From positions 15,452,826 to 15,516,825 of the forward strand of contig CM026559.1 in the NCBI GenBank assembly GCA_015143295.1: DNA of 64,000 nt, read 5' to 3'. Position numbers and translations under genes: made by a program. The DNA is from Tetracentron sinense (lineage: Eukaryota; Streptophyta; Magnoliopsida; Trochodendrales; Trochodendraceae). The notes beneath the pieces are model-generated. The model made no database searches and was not told the DNA's origin. It saw nothing but the letters and a program-made list of their open reading frames with translations. Below, in pieces: positions 34,376 through 46,045 of this stretch (positions within the stretch are counted from its first letter, which is position 1; every line of letters begins with the position of its first letter).

Positions 34376-35266
34376 TTAAAAAAGTTTGAATTTCATATGG
34401 CAAGCCACAGCTAGAAGAATTCTTATTGATTCTAGCCTGGCTACAGGAGCAAAGGTTTCATTGAAGTCAATACCTTCAATTTGGGTGTATCCTTGTGCAA
34501 CTAACCTAGCCTTATTTCTTATGATAGTACCTTTTTCATCAGATTTGTTCTTGAAAATCCATTTGGTACCTATCACATTTGTATTGTTAGGCCTAGGTAC
34601 TAAATACCAAACATCATTCCTAGTAAACTGAAGTAACTCTTCTTGCATTGCATTTATCCAATTATCATCTGCAAGAGCTTCAGCTACATTCTTGGGTTCA
34701 AAAGATGAAGTATAGTAAATGTAGCTAACTTCATTTTCAATTTGTTTCCTCGTTCTCACTCCACTTTCAAGATCACCAATTATGTCAGTGGGGGTGTGAG
34801 GACTCATGACCCTAGAATGTGTAGGTTTTGATGGAGATGATTGCTTATTTATAGGTGGAGTTGAAACAGTTTCAACATTTTCATTTTCAGCACTTTCATC
34901 TTCCTCAAGTTGCACATTTTCAACACCGGAGTCATCCACAACTACATTTATGGACTCCATAATCGTAGAGGTTCTCAAGTTATACACTCGATAAGCTCTA
35001 CTGTTGGTGGAATATCCAAGAAATATCCCTTCATCAATCCGGGATTCAAATTTGCCCAATTGCTCTCTATCCTTAAGGATATAGCATTTACTTCCGAATT
35101 CTCGAAAGTACTTGACACTGGGTTTCTTGTTATTCCACAATTCATATTGGGTTTTCCTTATTCCAGGTCTTACAAAAACTCTATTAACTATATAGCAAGC
35201 AGTGTTAACTGCCTCAGCCCAGAAATGAGAAGCTAGATTGTTGCTATGAAGCATAACTCTAGCCAT
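34376..35266 (-). pseudogene. Element L integrase C-terminal part and RT start
   Basis: The first half is the copia integrase end ([78 protein letters not shown]). After an acidic linker come RT opening motifs ([74 protein letters not shown]). Confidence 0.93.
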
Positions 35267-35350
35267 CTCTTGGAGAACCCTGTTCTTCCTCTCTACTACA
35301 CCATTCTGCTGAGGTGTAATAGGTGCAGCAAATTCATGTTTGATACCCGA

Positions 35351-36246
35351 CTAATCACAAAAGTCGTTGTACTTAGAGTTTTCAAACTCCTTTTCATGAT
35401 CACTTCGAATTCGAGTGATTGGGCATCTTTTCTCATTTTGAATTTTCAAGCAAATACTTTTGAAATTGTCAAAAGCATCGGATTTCTCTCTTATAAATGC
35501 CACCCATGACATTCTTGAGAAATCATCAACCATGACTAGGATGTATCACTTTCCACCAAGGCTTTCAGTTCTTGTAGGACCCATTAGATCCATATGAATT
35601 AATTCCAGTGGATATGAAGTAGCAATACTTGAAGTCTTCTTATGTGGGGTTCTATTTGTTTACCAATTTGGCATGGCCCACACACAGCAGTAGAAGGCTT
35701 TCCTAGTTTGGGAACACCTCTTACTAGCTCTTGCTTAGAAATTTTACATAGGTCTTTGAAGTTCATGTGACCTAGTGTTCGGTGCCACAAATCAACCTCC
35801 TCAATTTTAGTCGTATAACAGACATTTGAGGGATTAGGACTGGGAATTAAGCCGTAGCAATTGTCAGTGGTTCTCAACCCTTCTAGAACACACTTACCTT
35901 TACCATTAATGACTAAGCATTTATTTTGGGTAAAGTGCACAGCATGGTTATCATCACATAGTTGACTTATGCTAATTAAATTAGCTTTCAGTCCTTCAAC
36001 AAACAAGGCATCTTTCAATTTTGGTATGCCTGGTGAATCGATGATACCCTTCCCCTTTACTAAAGACTTGCTTCCATCATCAAAAGTAACAGTCCCATCT
36101 GGACAGTCCTCAAATTGAGTAAATAAGGACTTGTTACCTGTCATATGTCGAGAACACCCACTATCGAAGTACCACATTTCTATGTTTTGGGCTTTCAAGG
36201 CAGTGTGAATGACGAAGCACTTAAGGTCATCCTTTCTTACATACAT
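35351..36246 (-). pseudogene. Element L protease and integrase N-terminal part
   Basis: The protease motif is WYFDSGCSRHMTG (Asp in DSG). It is followed by the pre-integrase zinc region LWHRTLGHMNFKDLCKISKQ with CGPCQIGKQ, and the integrase core piece near 35351-35533 (MVDDFSRMSWVAFIREKSDAFDNF, RIRSDHEKEFEN). The protease cuts the polyprotein and integrase inserts the cDNA. Several breaks separate the frames. Confidence 0.9.
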
Positions 36247-36398
36247 AGTCTTTAAACCTTGTTTAGATCTTTGATCATTAAACTGTGTATTAGAAACCTT
36301 TTTCCTTTTTGTCCTCCTTGACCTTTTCCTATTTTGTTCAGTTTTCTAGCTTTTTGATTAGTCAAATTCTTTCCTCTTGAATAATCATTTGGAATAAA

Positions 36399-38405
36399 TT
36401 AACCAGTTCTTGTCATAGAGATTTGAGCAATTCTAGTAACATCTTCGCTCAATATTCTAGACTTTTCAGCCAGAACCTGAATCTGCCTTTGAAGAGTCCC
36501 TTGACTTTGAATTTGGTTCCATGAACCATTTTGAGGAGCTCTCCTAAAAGCATTACAATTTGGTCGAATGTGACCTCTTACACCACAAAAGTGACATGTG
36601 GGTATGAATCTTTGGAGAGGAGGATTTCTTCTAAAAGGAATTTGATTCCTCATAGCATTCACTCTAGGAGCTATATTTCTAGGCTTTACAAAATTTGTAT
36701 AAGCCTTAGTACTTGATGTAGAAGGTAGATTCACTTTAGGATCAGAATGTATTGGCTCAAACACTGCACTAGCCATTGTATCAACAGCTAAAGGACCAGC
36801 TGGTATGTCAGCATGTCTTATCCCAGATCTACTCGAATTTGACCCATACTTTCTAACTAATTCATCTAGGCAGCTAGTGTTACCAAACATTCTAACTTCT
36901 TTTTCAAGAGTATAGACCTTCTGAATCAAGTCAGTCTTGTCTTTAAGGGTAATTTGATGTTCTTTTTCAAGAAATTTCACCTTATCAACAAGAGAGTCTT
37001 TAAAAGTTTCCAGCTCCATTTGTAGAGTTCTTAACTCTTCAATTTCTTTCATGGAAGTGTCTCTTTCAACTTCTAATTTTCTGACCACATTAGTCAATGA
37101 GACATTCTCTTCCAAAAGACATTGAACTTTCATAACAAATGCTTCTTTTTCATTTTCCAACTGACTAACTAGAGCACTCTTCTCTTCTGCTACTAGTTTA
37201 CAAGTATCTCTTTCATTTTGAATGATTTTGAGTTTTTTGCTCAAGGAGATTTTTGTTTTAGTCAGCTTCAAACTTTCAGCATACAACTTATCATAAGTTG
37301 TTTTCAAATCTTCATCACTTTCAGAGTCAGTTTGACTCTTCTGTATGTCATCACTAGACTCAGTATGAACACTCTCATCACTTCTATCCTTTTCATCAAC
37401 TGCAGAGGTAGTCTCAAGAATCCCAGAAAGGGAAACAGTGAAAGCCGTATGATTTCCAGTATCTTCACTTGAAGAGGAACTGTCCGATTCTTCATTCTCG
37501 GAATCACTGTCATCCCAACAGGCATTCATCACCTTGCCCTTACTCTTCTTCTTGTTAGGGCAGTTAGGTGAAATATGACCGAAGTCATGGCATTCATAAC
37601 ATTGAACACCTTGGGATTTCTTGTCGCCACTCTTGGAATTTTTCTTGTTTTCCCAGGGCTTAGACTTTGACTTCTCAAGAGATTTTCCTCCCTGTTTGGG
37701 ATTGAACCTCTTTTTCGTTCTAAAAAATTTTGGAAATTTTTTAACGAAGAAAGCCATTTCTTCCTCATTCATATCTCCATCACTGTCATCCTCATCCAAA
37801 GATTCCTTGATGGATTTCAAGGCTAAAGATTTGTTCTTCTTTGATAGACAGAGATTGAGTTCATAGGTTTGGAGTGAACCAACCAATTCCTCAATCTTCA
37901 GAGAGTCAACATTTTTACTCTCTTCGATTGCAGTGACTTTGGGTTGAAATCTCTCAGGGAGAGATCTAAGGACTTTTCTAACTATTTTGGACTCAGATAT
38001 TTTCTCACCTAAATTGAAACTAGCATTGACAATGTCACTAAGTTGTGTATAGAATTCATCAAAAGTGTCATTGTCATCCATGGTTAAATGTTCAAATTTG
38101 GTGGTTAACATTTGGAGTTTTGAGATTTTAACAGTGGTAGTACCCTCATGGGTAATTTCAAGAATGTCCCAAGCATCCTTTGCTGTTTCACATGAAGAAA
38201 TTCGTCTGAATTCCTCAGCAGTGACTGCAGTAAAGATAGCATTGAGACCTTTAGTGTTCCATCCACTTGACTCAAGCTCTTTTCTGGTCCATTCATTATA
38301 ATATTTGACGACAGTCAAATCACCTACAGTTTTTATGGGCGTAGTCCACCCATTCTGTATAGACATCCAAATTCTCTCGTCAATAGATTTGAGAAAGGCT
38401 CTCAT
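36399..38405 (-). CDS. gag: Element L Gag
   Basis: A 668-codon open frame, large for copia gag but normal for SIRE. Residues ~30-190 are the UBN2-type gag domain (LNAIFTAVTAEEFRRISSCE, DAWDILEITHEGTTTVKISK, VRKVLRSLPERFQPKVTAIE). A CCHC zinc knuckle (CYECHDFGHISPNC) lies at about 275-290, an acidic Ser/Glu-rich stretch and a long coiled coil at about 370-520, and a second knuckle (CHFCGVRGHIRPNC) near 605. Gag packages element RNA in particles. The gene lies about 150 bp inside the 5' LTR; the natural start is probably a little upstream. Confidence 0.93.
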   Translation of the reverse strand: MRAFLKSIDERIWMSIQNGWTTPIKTVGDLTVVKYYNEWTRKELESSGWNTKGLNAIFTAVTAEEFRRISSCETAKDAWDILEITHEGTTTVKISKLQMLTTKFEHLTMDDNDTFDEFYTQLSDIVNASFNLGEKISESKIVRKVLRSLPERFQPKVTAIEESKNVDSLKIEELVGSLQTYELNLCLSKKNKSLALKSIKESLDEDDSDGDMNEEEMAFFVKKFPKFFRTKKRFNPKQGGKSLEKSKSKPWENKKNSKSGDKKSQGVQCYECHDFGHISPNCPNKKKSKGKVMNACWDDSDSENEESDSSSSSEDTGNHTAFTVSLSGILETTSAVDEKDRSDESVHTESSDDIQKSQTDSESDEDLKTTYDKLYAESLKLTKTKISLSKKLKIIQNERDTCKLVAEEKSALVSQLENEKEAFVMKVQCLLEENVSLTNVVRKLEVERDTSMKEIEELRTLQMELETFKDSLVDKVKFLEKEHQITLKDKTDLIQKVYTLEKEVRMFGNTSCLDELVRKYGSNSSRSGIRHADIPAGPLAVDTMASAVFEPIHSDPKVNLPSTSSTKAYTNFVKPRNIAPRVNAMRNQIPFRRNPPLQRFIPTCHFCGVRGHIRPNCNAFRRAPQNGSWNQIQSQGTLQRQIQVLAEKSRILSEDVTRIAQISMTRTG

Positions 38406-38540
38406 TCTAGCTTTCCAGTATGCATAATTATTTCCATCAAAAAGTGGGGGACGAGAGATGGATCCTCCTTCTCATAGAGTACTCATGATCACGGATGATA
38501 CGGGATCACACTTAAGGGATTAACCTTATCAGTGAACAAG

Positions 38541-38553
38541 CTCCGATACCAAT
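38541..38553 (-). other. Primer binding site of element L
   Basis: On minus, TTGGTATCGGAG follows the 5' LTR directly. It matches the initiator-Met tRNA end with one difference (CGGAG for CAGAG). Confidence 0.85.
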
Positions 38554-39775
38554 TGAAATTTATCCAGATCAATGATCTCTAAGACCTAGAGGGGGGGTGA
38601 ATAGGTCTATCTAATAATTTCTAACCAATTTTAATTTTTCAATTAATATGTTTAGAAATCAATGAACAATTCACTCAGACAATCCACACAAATCAAACAC
38701 AGAAGATTTTTACGTGGAAAACCCTAACGGGAAAAAACCACGGGACCTCGTCCAGCAATAAACTTCACTATGAAAAGATTTTAAGTACAAGACAAGACCC
38801 TACCAAAACAAAAACGACGTTCCTAGGTATAGACTCTTACTCTTGATTTCCACGAACCAGCAGGTTCGATCTCCGCCGTAGCAGCTTCGGTTCCACACCG
38901 ACCAAATCTTCTCAAGCTACTTCAAAACCACAATCACACACAATCGATCTCCTTCCACGAAGGCTCCGGATCAAACACCGGACACACACACAAGGTGTAG
39001 GGTTGTGAATCAATTTTGGAAGTTTCAAACCCTAGAGGGATCTCATATAGATCTGAGATCACACAATGCAAGATCAAAGGTTTAGATCTATACTTGCATT
39101 CTCTAGGATCAAAGAAAGAGGAGGGATCAACAAAGATCTAATAAGAACAATAGGAAAAACCCTAGAGGAGTTTCTCAGACCTTTACTCTTTCAAAAATAA
39201 ACAAAGATACGAATTAGGTCTCCAAAAAGTTGTTTATATAGGGTTTAAAAAAGGAATCCAGAAAAATAAAAATTCTTTTTACGGGGACCGATCGATCGGT
39301 GCACATTACCAATCGCTCGGTCCAAAACGGATCGATCGGTGCTCATAACCGATCGAGCGGTTGAAAATCATCTCTCTGGAAAAATACCCCATACAAATTA
39401 TTTGTCCAGTCGATAGCCACCGATCGCTCGGTAGGCCACCGATCGATCGGTCTCAACACCTAGCGATCGGTTGAGACAAAATTTGTTTCAAACCATACTT
39501 CATTTTAAGTTTACTTGATTCAACTAAGATCAAACAACTTTATTAGGTTTAAAACTATCCTCCTAGGTATGTTTAGAGTTATCTAAGTCAAATCCAACCT
39601 ACGTAGGGGTCTCTAAGTCCATTACCTTTCTAGATCCAGAGTAGGAGCTTTTTCTTCACTTTCTTCAATCTTCTTTATGCTTTAGCTCTTCTCTTCTGAC
39701 AAGTTGAACCCGACTCGACTCACATGACCTATCTAATGATCACGGAATTTGCCAACACCTACTTAGGGATTTACA
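38554..39775 (-). repeat. 5' LTR of element L
   Basis: Pairs with the 3' LTR and is about 20 bp longer, owing to one extra palindrome unit (near 39421-39440). The TATA box is at 39233-39241 and the palindrome cassette at 39287-39472. Confidence 0.95.
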
Positions 39776-40868
39776 GAGATGATCTTAGACATTATCATAG
39801 AGTTCTTGTGAGTGTATTATGATCCTTTTGAGCTTGTGAACCGATCTTAGAGATATCATAGAGTTGCTTAGAATCATTCATATAAGTCACTTATTCAAAA
39901 CCCTTTTTCGTACTTTGAGAAATCCATGGAAAAACCTCGATTCATGCGAGACATGTGAACATATGAGCATATAAGAAAGATAACATGTTTTAACACCCAA
40001 AAACCCTTAGAGGCATTTATACAAACACATAGAGTGCATAATAGTGATAGCTTACATCAAAGTATAAAAACAACCTCTTCACACCTTAACAAATCAAAGC
40101 TTATAGTATAGAATGAGAAGAATAACATATGGTAACTAGTAGTATCACTAGATTGGGAGTAGAGTGTATCAACCTTGGTGAAATCAGTGATTTTGATTCC
40201 AAAAGCTTGGAACAAGTGATAACCTTGAGTTCTTGGTTGAAAACCACCAAAAGGAAGGAAGGATCTTGATCTCCCTTCAAGCTTGAGCAACACCTAGCTT
40301 CTCTCCTTCTTCTCCTCTTAAATCTCTCTTAAAATAATGCATAAAGGGTTTCTGAAATCCTAAGGCATGAACAAGCCCTTATATAGGCCAAGGGGTAGTG
40401 GCTAAAGACTTAAAAACCCTTAATGAAGAAAATCTGTGTATGACCGATCGATCGGTGGTACAGACCGAGCGATCGGTGGCTGACCGAGTGATCGGTGGTT
40501 TCAACCGAGCGATCGGTTGAAAACACCCTCTCTGGAATTTTTTCCCATACAGATTAGTTAACCAGTCGATAGTTACCAAGCGATCGGTTTAAGACCGGTC
40601 GATCGGAGGTTATCACCGAGCGATCGGTGACCCCTGTTTTGCTGTAAAACCCTATTTTCACTACTTGGATCTTCTCCAATCCCATTTTCAACACCTTTTA
40701 TGCTTTAAACACACTCCCTAAGGATATGTAGACCTATTAAAACATGCACGCCATAAATCCAAACACGTATATTAACATAAGGCCCATTAGTGTACAAAAC
40801 CACACTTGAGCACTATTTACACACTATTCACTACTTAGTGAAACAAAGATTTAGGGTTCTACACCATG

Positions 40869-41157
40869 TATCTGCAACCATGGGGTCTGAAATTCCATAA
40901 AAGGTAGGGGGATGGAGTCTTCGAAATGCCTCGAGTCTTGAAGTATGATGTGTAGGAGGTGGATGTACCAGTGCAGTGGCAGCAGTAGGTTGTTTGGCTG
41001 CTAGCATGGTTATGATTTCAACCATACTATTTAGCAACTGAGTTATGTCAGGTTGTTTATCACCCGATGGAGCATTACCTCCATTTCTCCTAGTACGGTC
41101 ACCGCGATCCCGATTGCCACGTCTCATGATTGAATCCTGAGAACAATAGCAAGACAT
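40869..41157 (-). pseudogene. Ty3-J gag, N-terminal part
   Basis: It begins MRRGNRDRGDRTRRNGGNAP at 41127 and includes DITQLLNSMVEIITMLAAKQ and RLEAFRRLHPPTFYGISDPMVADTW. The last phrase matches gag of Ty3-N and Ty3-T (AFQRL(R/Q)PP(S/T)F). The remainder lies at 26945-27889 beyond LTR-K. Confidence 0.88.
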
Positions 41158-42540
41158 GAATCGAACTTGGAAACCAACTTATCTCGACCCCAATTTCAAC
41201 AATCACCTAATGTTTATAGATACCCAGAAGTATACAATAAGTAATATCAACATACAATCAATGTTTCCTAGCGTACGACACCTAGTTCGATTGAAATTTC
41301 AATCGGTTTTGACTAACAATAATTTGTTAGTCTACACTTAAGAGCAATAACAAATCCTAAGTATAACTTGAATCAAGCTCCTATAGAAGCGTATCGTATA
41401 TATTCAAGAATACATACAATAGTATAATCATAGAATTGGTTTTAGCTAAGTTCTCACGCTCGTTTTAAGGTATTAAATTAATGAGTAGTTTATCCATTTG
41501 ACTTATTTAAGAAAATTCTTTTGAATCTTTGTGATAGGTATGCTACTTCTAAGATCGACATGATGCTTGCAAGATGTGTGAAATGAATGCTATGTATGAT
41601 GCCCATGCTTAGTATGATGCTCATGATATGGATGAAAGTGCATGATGCTTATGCCATGTATGAAGTGCATGCTATGGATGATGCTTATAAGATGCATGAG
41701 ATGCATGATATGCATGATTGTCCTTAGAGTTATAATGTATTTATCATTTTGGACTGAGCATTTGGGTCTAGAACATGCTGCAGAATGAACGCGCATCTGT
41801 ATCTAGAACTTTTGGACTCAGCACTGAGTCTAGAACGTGCTACAGAATTAATGCGTATCTGTATCTAGAAATGTGTAGCAAACATCCATGAGCTTGTCCA
41901 AAATTATTTATTCTTATCATTTCCTTTCAGGGTCCCTACTAGTCATGGGTATGCATGAACTCATATCGGCTTATCACTTGTGCTTGTTTGTGATAGAAGA
42001 TGTATAATCACACCGATGAAATGACATAGAATACACATGATAGTACATATATTTTAACCAAAGTTCGTAGTTCCGTAAAGACTCTAAATCTACTAGACTG
42101 GTAAGATGGAATCGAACCGATAGTCTCAATCGGGAGACAATTCCCTACTGAAACCTAATAACAAAGGCATGACAAGGACACACCAATCCCTTGTCAACCC
42201 TCCCCTGGGATAGACTTAAGCCTGAGTACCACCGTAACTCATGAGTGTAATTGGGAACCCGTTAATCAAGCATATGTTTTCACTCCGCATCTATCATATA
42301 GTATGCACACAACACATAGCATATAATACCACATAACAATACAACATGCAATAGTGTAAGTATATATAAAATTTTAGGTTTTCCTAGCGAAATAGACAAT
42401 AACTTCGAGTGAACTCACCTGTTATAGACAAAGACTAAATGATTAGTCTATACTTGGAATACGACTCATGAGATGAACCTAATGCCTTGGTTTAATCGTG
42501 GTATTGAACTCTAAACGACCCTAGAGAACCTAATACCTAG
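41158..42540 (-). other. Leader of Ty3-J
   Basis: The region between primer site and gag has no gene. It holds ATGC-rich repeats (ATGCATGATATGCATGA-like, about 41585-41725) and two 61-bp units with GTCTAGAAC(A/G)TGCT and ATCTGTATCTAGAA (about 41752-41875). Confidence 0.65.
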
Positions 42541-42556
42541 GCTCTGATACCACTTC
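42541..42556 (-). other. Primer binding site of Ty3-J
   Basis: On minus, GAAGTGGTATCAGAGC lies directly inside LTR-M and matches the initiator-Met tRNA end. Confidence 0.9.
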
Positions 42557-44912
42557 TGTAACGCCTCAAAATCCCCCTTAGGAGTTATGAGGCTTTGGCA
42601 ATGTCACTTACACTTAAATAGTGAATTGAAAATTTCTTTAATAATTTAACTGTATTCCCTGTGCAATTGTTTACAATACTGAATATGAACTGAGACATGT
42701 ACATGAAATCCTTAACTTGAGTTACCAACCCAAGTGATACAAATATCCCCAGAAATAAAAACCCAAAATACATGTCTCTCCCTCCGTATCGCTCAACCAT
42801 AAGGTCGTATGTTATCATCCTCAAGAACATCTCAAGAAGGCTCCTGCCCTCCATAATCCATCTCGATCTAGTGCCCTGGGATGCAATGCCGAATGAACCT
42901 GCCAACATAAAATGTACGGCTGAGTATGGAATACTCAGCGTATACATACTACTAACTAACCATGTTACAATACATTAACATACCATGCAAGATACGGTTC
43001 ATCCAAATATATACATGATCAGAGTGCGGAAGTTAAAACAAGATAACAGTTGCATAATCTTAAAATCATACTTCAAATCCTACATTAAGTTCATGGTTTA
43101 ATAATACGTATTTCATGTATCTTACGAGCCTTGTGACTTCCTTATGTATCTAATGAGGTTCTTAGCCTATGAGGTCATTCTTATCACTTATCTTGTACTT
43201 ACGTTCAGACATATGCTTTCTTGTGAGTTTCTTGTGAGCTTGCTTGTGAGTTCTTGCTTTCATGGAAACATATGTCAATGCCCGTACTTGGTCTTAGTAT
43301 ATTAAAATCCTTTCATATTTATCTTAGAAACATATACTAGTGCCCGTACCTGATCTTAGTACACTAGCATACTTTCCTACACTTGTGAGCTTGTGAACTT
43401 GTGAGCTTGTGAGACTTGGAAACAGATACTAGAGCCCGTACCTGGTCTTAGTACAATAGTATCCTTTCATATTTGGAGACAGATGCTAGTACCCATACCT
43501 GGTCTTAGTATACTAGCATCCTCTCATACTTACTTGGGAACAGACGTTAGTGCCCGTACCTGGTCTTAATACACTAACATCCTTCCATATACTTGTGAGC
43601 TTGTGAGTTTCCTCTTATGAGTATTTCCTTCTTGTCTTATACGCTTCCCTGTGTTCCTTATGAGTTTTGTTTTCTTCTTGTCTTACGAAGTTTATTTTCC
43701 TTTTCTTATAACCATTTCCCATGAGGCTTTACTTATGAACTTAGCATTTCAACTTTTCTACAAACATGTGTGATTTTAGAGAAACATTTGAACATGTTGG
43801 CAAAATTACCAAATTGGGGAAAATCCTTAAATCATATTTTCATAGCCTTAAAATAAACTCTCATACATGCATTGTATTGAACACGCAACATTCAACATTC
43901 TTATAGGCATTTCGTTCATTTTTCTCTTTGTAAAACATTTCGTAAAACACCTTGAGTACGTATTTTATGTGTACGTTGCCCTTTCCCATCTTCCATCATA
44001 CATCAACCATCCCATTCATAGTTATTTAAATTAATATCAACCTATTAAGCTACACATCATCATATCATCTCAACATGGTTCACATCTTGATTTTCACAAA
44101 AAGATCACTAAATAGGGGTGTACATCAATGGATTGTAGTAAGGGAGGTTAGTAGAATGTATCTACCTTAGGGGATAAAATCCCTTTGATCCAAGGCTTGA
44201 GAAAGCATGAAGGAGTTTGTAGAAGAGGAACCCTAGCTTGAGGATGAAGATCCAAGCTCCAATGGCGTGTGGTAGCGAGATCCAAGCTTGTGAAAGATCT
44301 AGGGTCTTTAAACCCTTGATTTGCTTCAAGAGGATGCCCTAGGTTAGAATCCCCTTTTTCTCCTCTCTCCCTTTCTCTCAAATACCCTAAGTATGGTGAA
44401 TGAGACCCCCAAGACTCGGGCAAGCCTGAATAGGCAAGGGTGTAATGTCCGAATGACGAAAAAGCCCTTAATGAAATTCTGCAAATTGCAATAGACTGAG
44501 CGATCGGTGGTTAATACCGAGCAATCGGTTGCCTACCGAGCGACTAGAGTTTTGACCGATCGACCGGTCAAAAACAAGCTCTCTAGAATTTTTTCCCATA
44601 CAAAAAAGTGCACCAGTCGATAGCTACCGATCGATCGCTACATGGATCGAGCGATCGGTTGCTCTGCAAATTCAATATTGAGTCCATTTTTCACCCATTC
44701 CTACTACTTGGACTCATCCTACTTACCTTTTGACCTCTTATAAACATGCCAAGGACCTTTCTAAGGCTTATAGAACATTATTAATTATTTTACAACACCA
44801 AAGCAAAATTCTCAAATGTTCCAAATTCTCATTTCATGGAATTGGAGATTACATAGGAATCATGCGTTGAAAAACATACCAAAGCACATACAAAAAGTTC
44901 TGGGGTTCTACA
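42557..44912 (-). repeat. LTR-M: mosaic LTR shared by Ty3-J and Ty3-N
   Basis: A 2,356-bp LTR whose right end abuts the polypurine tract of Ty3-N and whose left end abuts the primer site of Ty3-J. About 600 bp at the U3 end (44310-44912) are nearly identical to LTR-O; the remaining 1.75 kb are not. It holds the palindrome cassette (44495-44660), five tandem units (43262-43570) built on GCCCGTACCTGGTCTTAGTA, and the conserved hairpin (42919-42939). Confidence 0.88.
43262..43570 (-). repeat. ~57-bp tandem hairpin repeat in LTR-M
   Basis: Five units of ACTAGTGCCCGTACCTGGTC followed by TTAGTACACTAGCATCCTTT and similar. CTAGTG...GTAC can pair with GTACACTAG in each unit. Confidence 0.8.
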
Positions 44913-45004
44913 TCCTGCCCCCCCCCCCTTATAAAAATTTCATCCTCGAAATTTGGACGCTACTTGCATTACAAAACCAAACAAAATTACATGTCACTTA
45001 CACA

Positions 45005-45835
45005 ACTCATTCAAACAAATCAAGATACTTCGCTTTGACTTCAACCTCATGCTCCCATGTAGCCTCTTGCCGAGCATGATGATACCACTTCCTTGATATA
45101 CAATGCAGCCAATTGACTAGAATTGAATGTAGTTTGGTAAGGTAAGAAATGCACGGACTTCCTTAGACGGTCCACTACTACCCATATTGCATCCGAGTTC
45201 CTTGCCGTCTTTGGCAAACCAACAATGAAGTTCATGGAGATGTGCTCCCATTTCCACTCGGGAATAGGGAGAGACTGTAATGGACCCACCGGTTATAAGT
45301 GCTCTACCTTCACCTGTTGGCACACTAAGCACCATGCCACGTACTTTGCCACATCTCTCTTCATATTTCGCCACCAAAAATGCCTCTTGAGGTTCCGGTA
45401 CATCTTCGTACCCCCAGGATGCACTGTGTACTTCGAACGGTGGGCTTCATCGATAATCTCTCTCCGAAGATCTACATTGGCTGGAACACACAATCTTCTC
45501 TTGAATGTAATAGAACCTCGGCTAGTGAGAGAGAAGTCCTCACTACCCTTGGCAACTTCCTTGTCCCAAAAAGCTAACAAGTCAGCATCCGTGGCTTGAT
45601 ACTCTTGGATCAAATCTATAATGTATGGCCGAATCGTGATATTTGCCAAGACAGGACTACGGACTGAATCATTAATGCTAATGTCCAGATTTGCCAAATC
45701 TTCTAATAGTTTCCATTCCTGCACCAACATGTGAGCCAACAGACCCGGAGGTCTCCTACTCAAAACATCAACCACTACGTTTGCTTTACCTGGGTGGTAT
45801 TGGATGGTGCATTCATAGTGTGTCAAAAATTCCAT
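45005..45835 (-). pseudogene. Ty3-N RNase H end, integrase and chromodomain trace
   Basis: The upper frame begins EFLTHYECTIQYHPGKANVVVDVLSRRPPG (RNase H end and linker). It continues to the integrase zinc region (HRSKYTVHPGGTKMYRNLKRHFWWRNMKRDVAKYVAWCLVCQQVK). The next frame gives [25 protein letters not shown] and AIWVVVDRLRKSVHFLP of the integrase core. The end of a chromodomain reads on minus near 45005-45085. The region is incomplete compared with Ty3-T. Confidence 0.87.
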
Positions 45836-46045
45836 CTAACGCCGTTGCCGTAAATTTAGCTCCTTTTAGGAAAAGAGGTACTTGAGGCTCTTGTGATCCG
45901 TGAACACATAGAATTCTTCCTCGTAAAGGTAATGACACCAAATCTTGAGTGCAAACATGACTGCAGCAAGTTCCAAGTCATGTGTGGGGTAATTCTTTTC
46001 ATGCTCCTTCAATTGCCTTGATGCATAGGCAATGACCTTCTTATG

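Larger units (their letters stand above)
28642..39775 (-). mobile_element. L: complete SIRE-like Ty1/copia element with extra ORF
   Basis: The element is 11,134 bp with LTRs of 1,202 bp (28642-29843) and 1,222 bp (38554-39775), flanked by GAGAT on both sides (28637-28641 and 39776-39780). On the minus strand the order is 5' LTR, primer site, gag, protease, integrase, reverse transcriptase, RNase H, a long spacer, an extra 369-codon ORF, polypurine tract, 3' LTR. Protease-integrase-RT order is the Ty1/copia hallmark; the large gag and the ORF downstream of pol fit SIRE/Maximus. LTRs differ at roughly 15-20 bases plus two small length changes by eye (about 1.5 %), implying an age near or below a million years at usual plant rates. 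Structurally whole, but pol has a few breaks. Confidence 0.95.
27895..40863 (-). repeat. Solo Ty3 LTR-K, split by SIRE element L
   Basis: LTR-K runs from TGTTGCGACCC to AGGGTTCTACA and is flanked by CCATG on both sides (27890-27894 and 40864-40868). Removing element L and one copy of its duplication leaves about 1,830 bp. It holds the palindrome cassette (40443-40629), a TATA box (about 40378-40386, CTATATAAGG-like on minus) and a weakened form of the conserved hairpin (28341-28361). It belongs to the same LTR group as LTR-S. Confidence 0.93.
26523..42556 (-). mobile_element. Ty3-J: gag-only Ty3 element carrying nested insertions
   Basis: On the minus strand the order is: primer site (42541-42556), a 1.4-kb leader, gag, polypurine tract (26647-26657) and the first 124 bp of its 3' LTR (26523-26646). 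Excluding nested DNA, its interior is only about 2.9 kb and contains gag but no protease, reverse transcriptase or integrase, so it is non-autonomous. Its gag is interrupted by solo LTR-K and its 3' LTR by copia G. LTR-M serves as its 5' LTR. Confidence 0.8.

Noticed and set aside
36531-36716. Plus-strand frames inside element L (also 37218-37472, 34386-34631, 38065-38301)
   Set aside because: Shadows of gag and pol on the minus strand.
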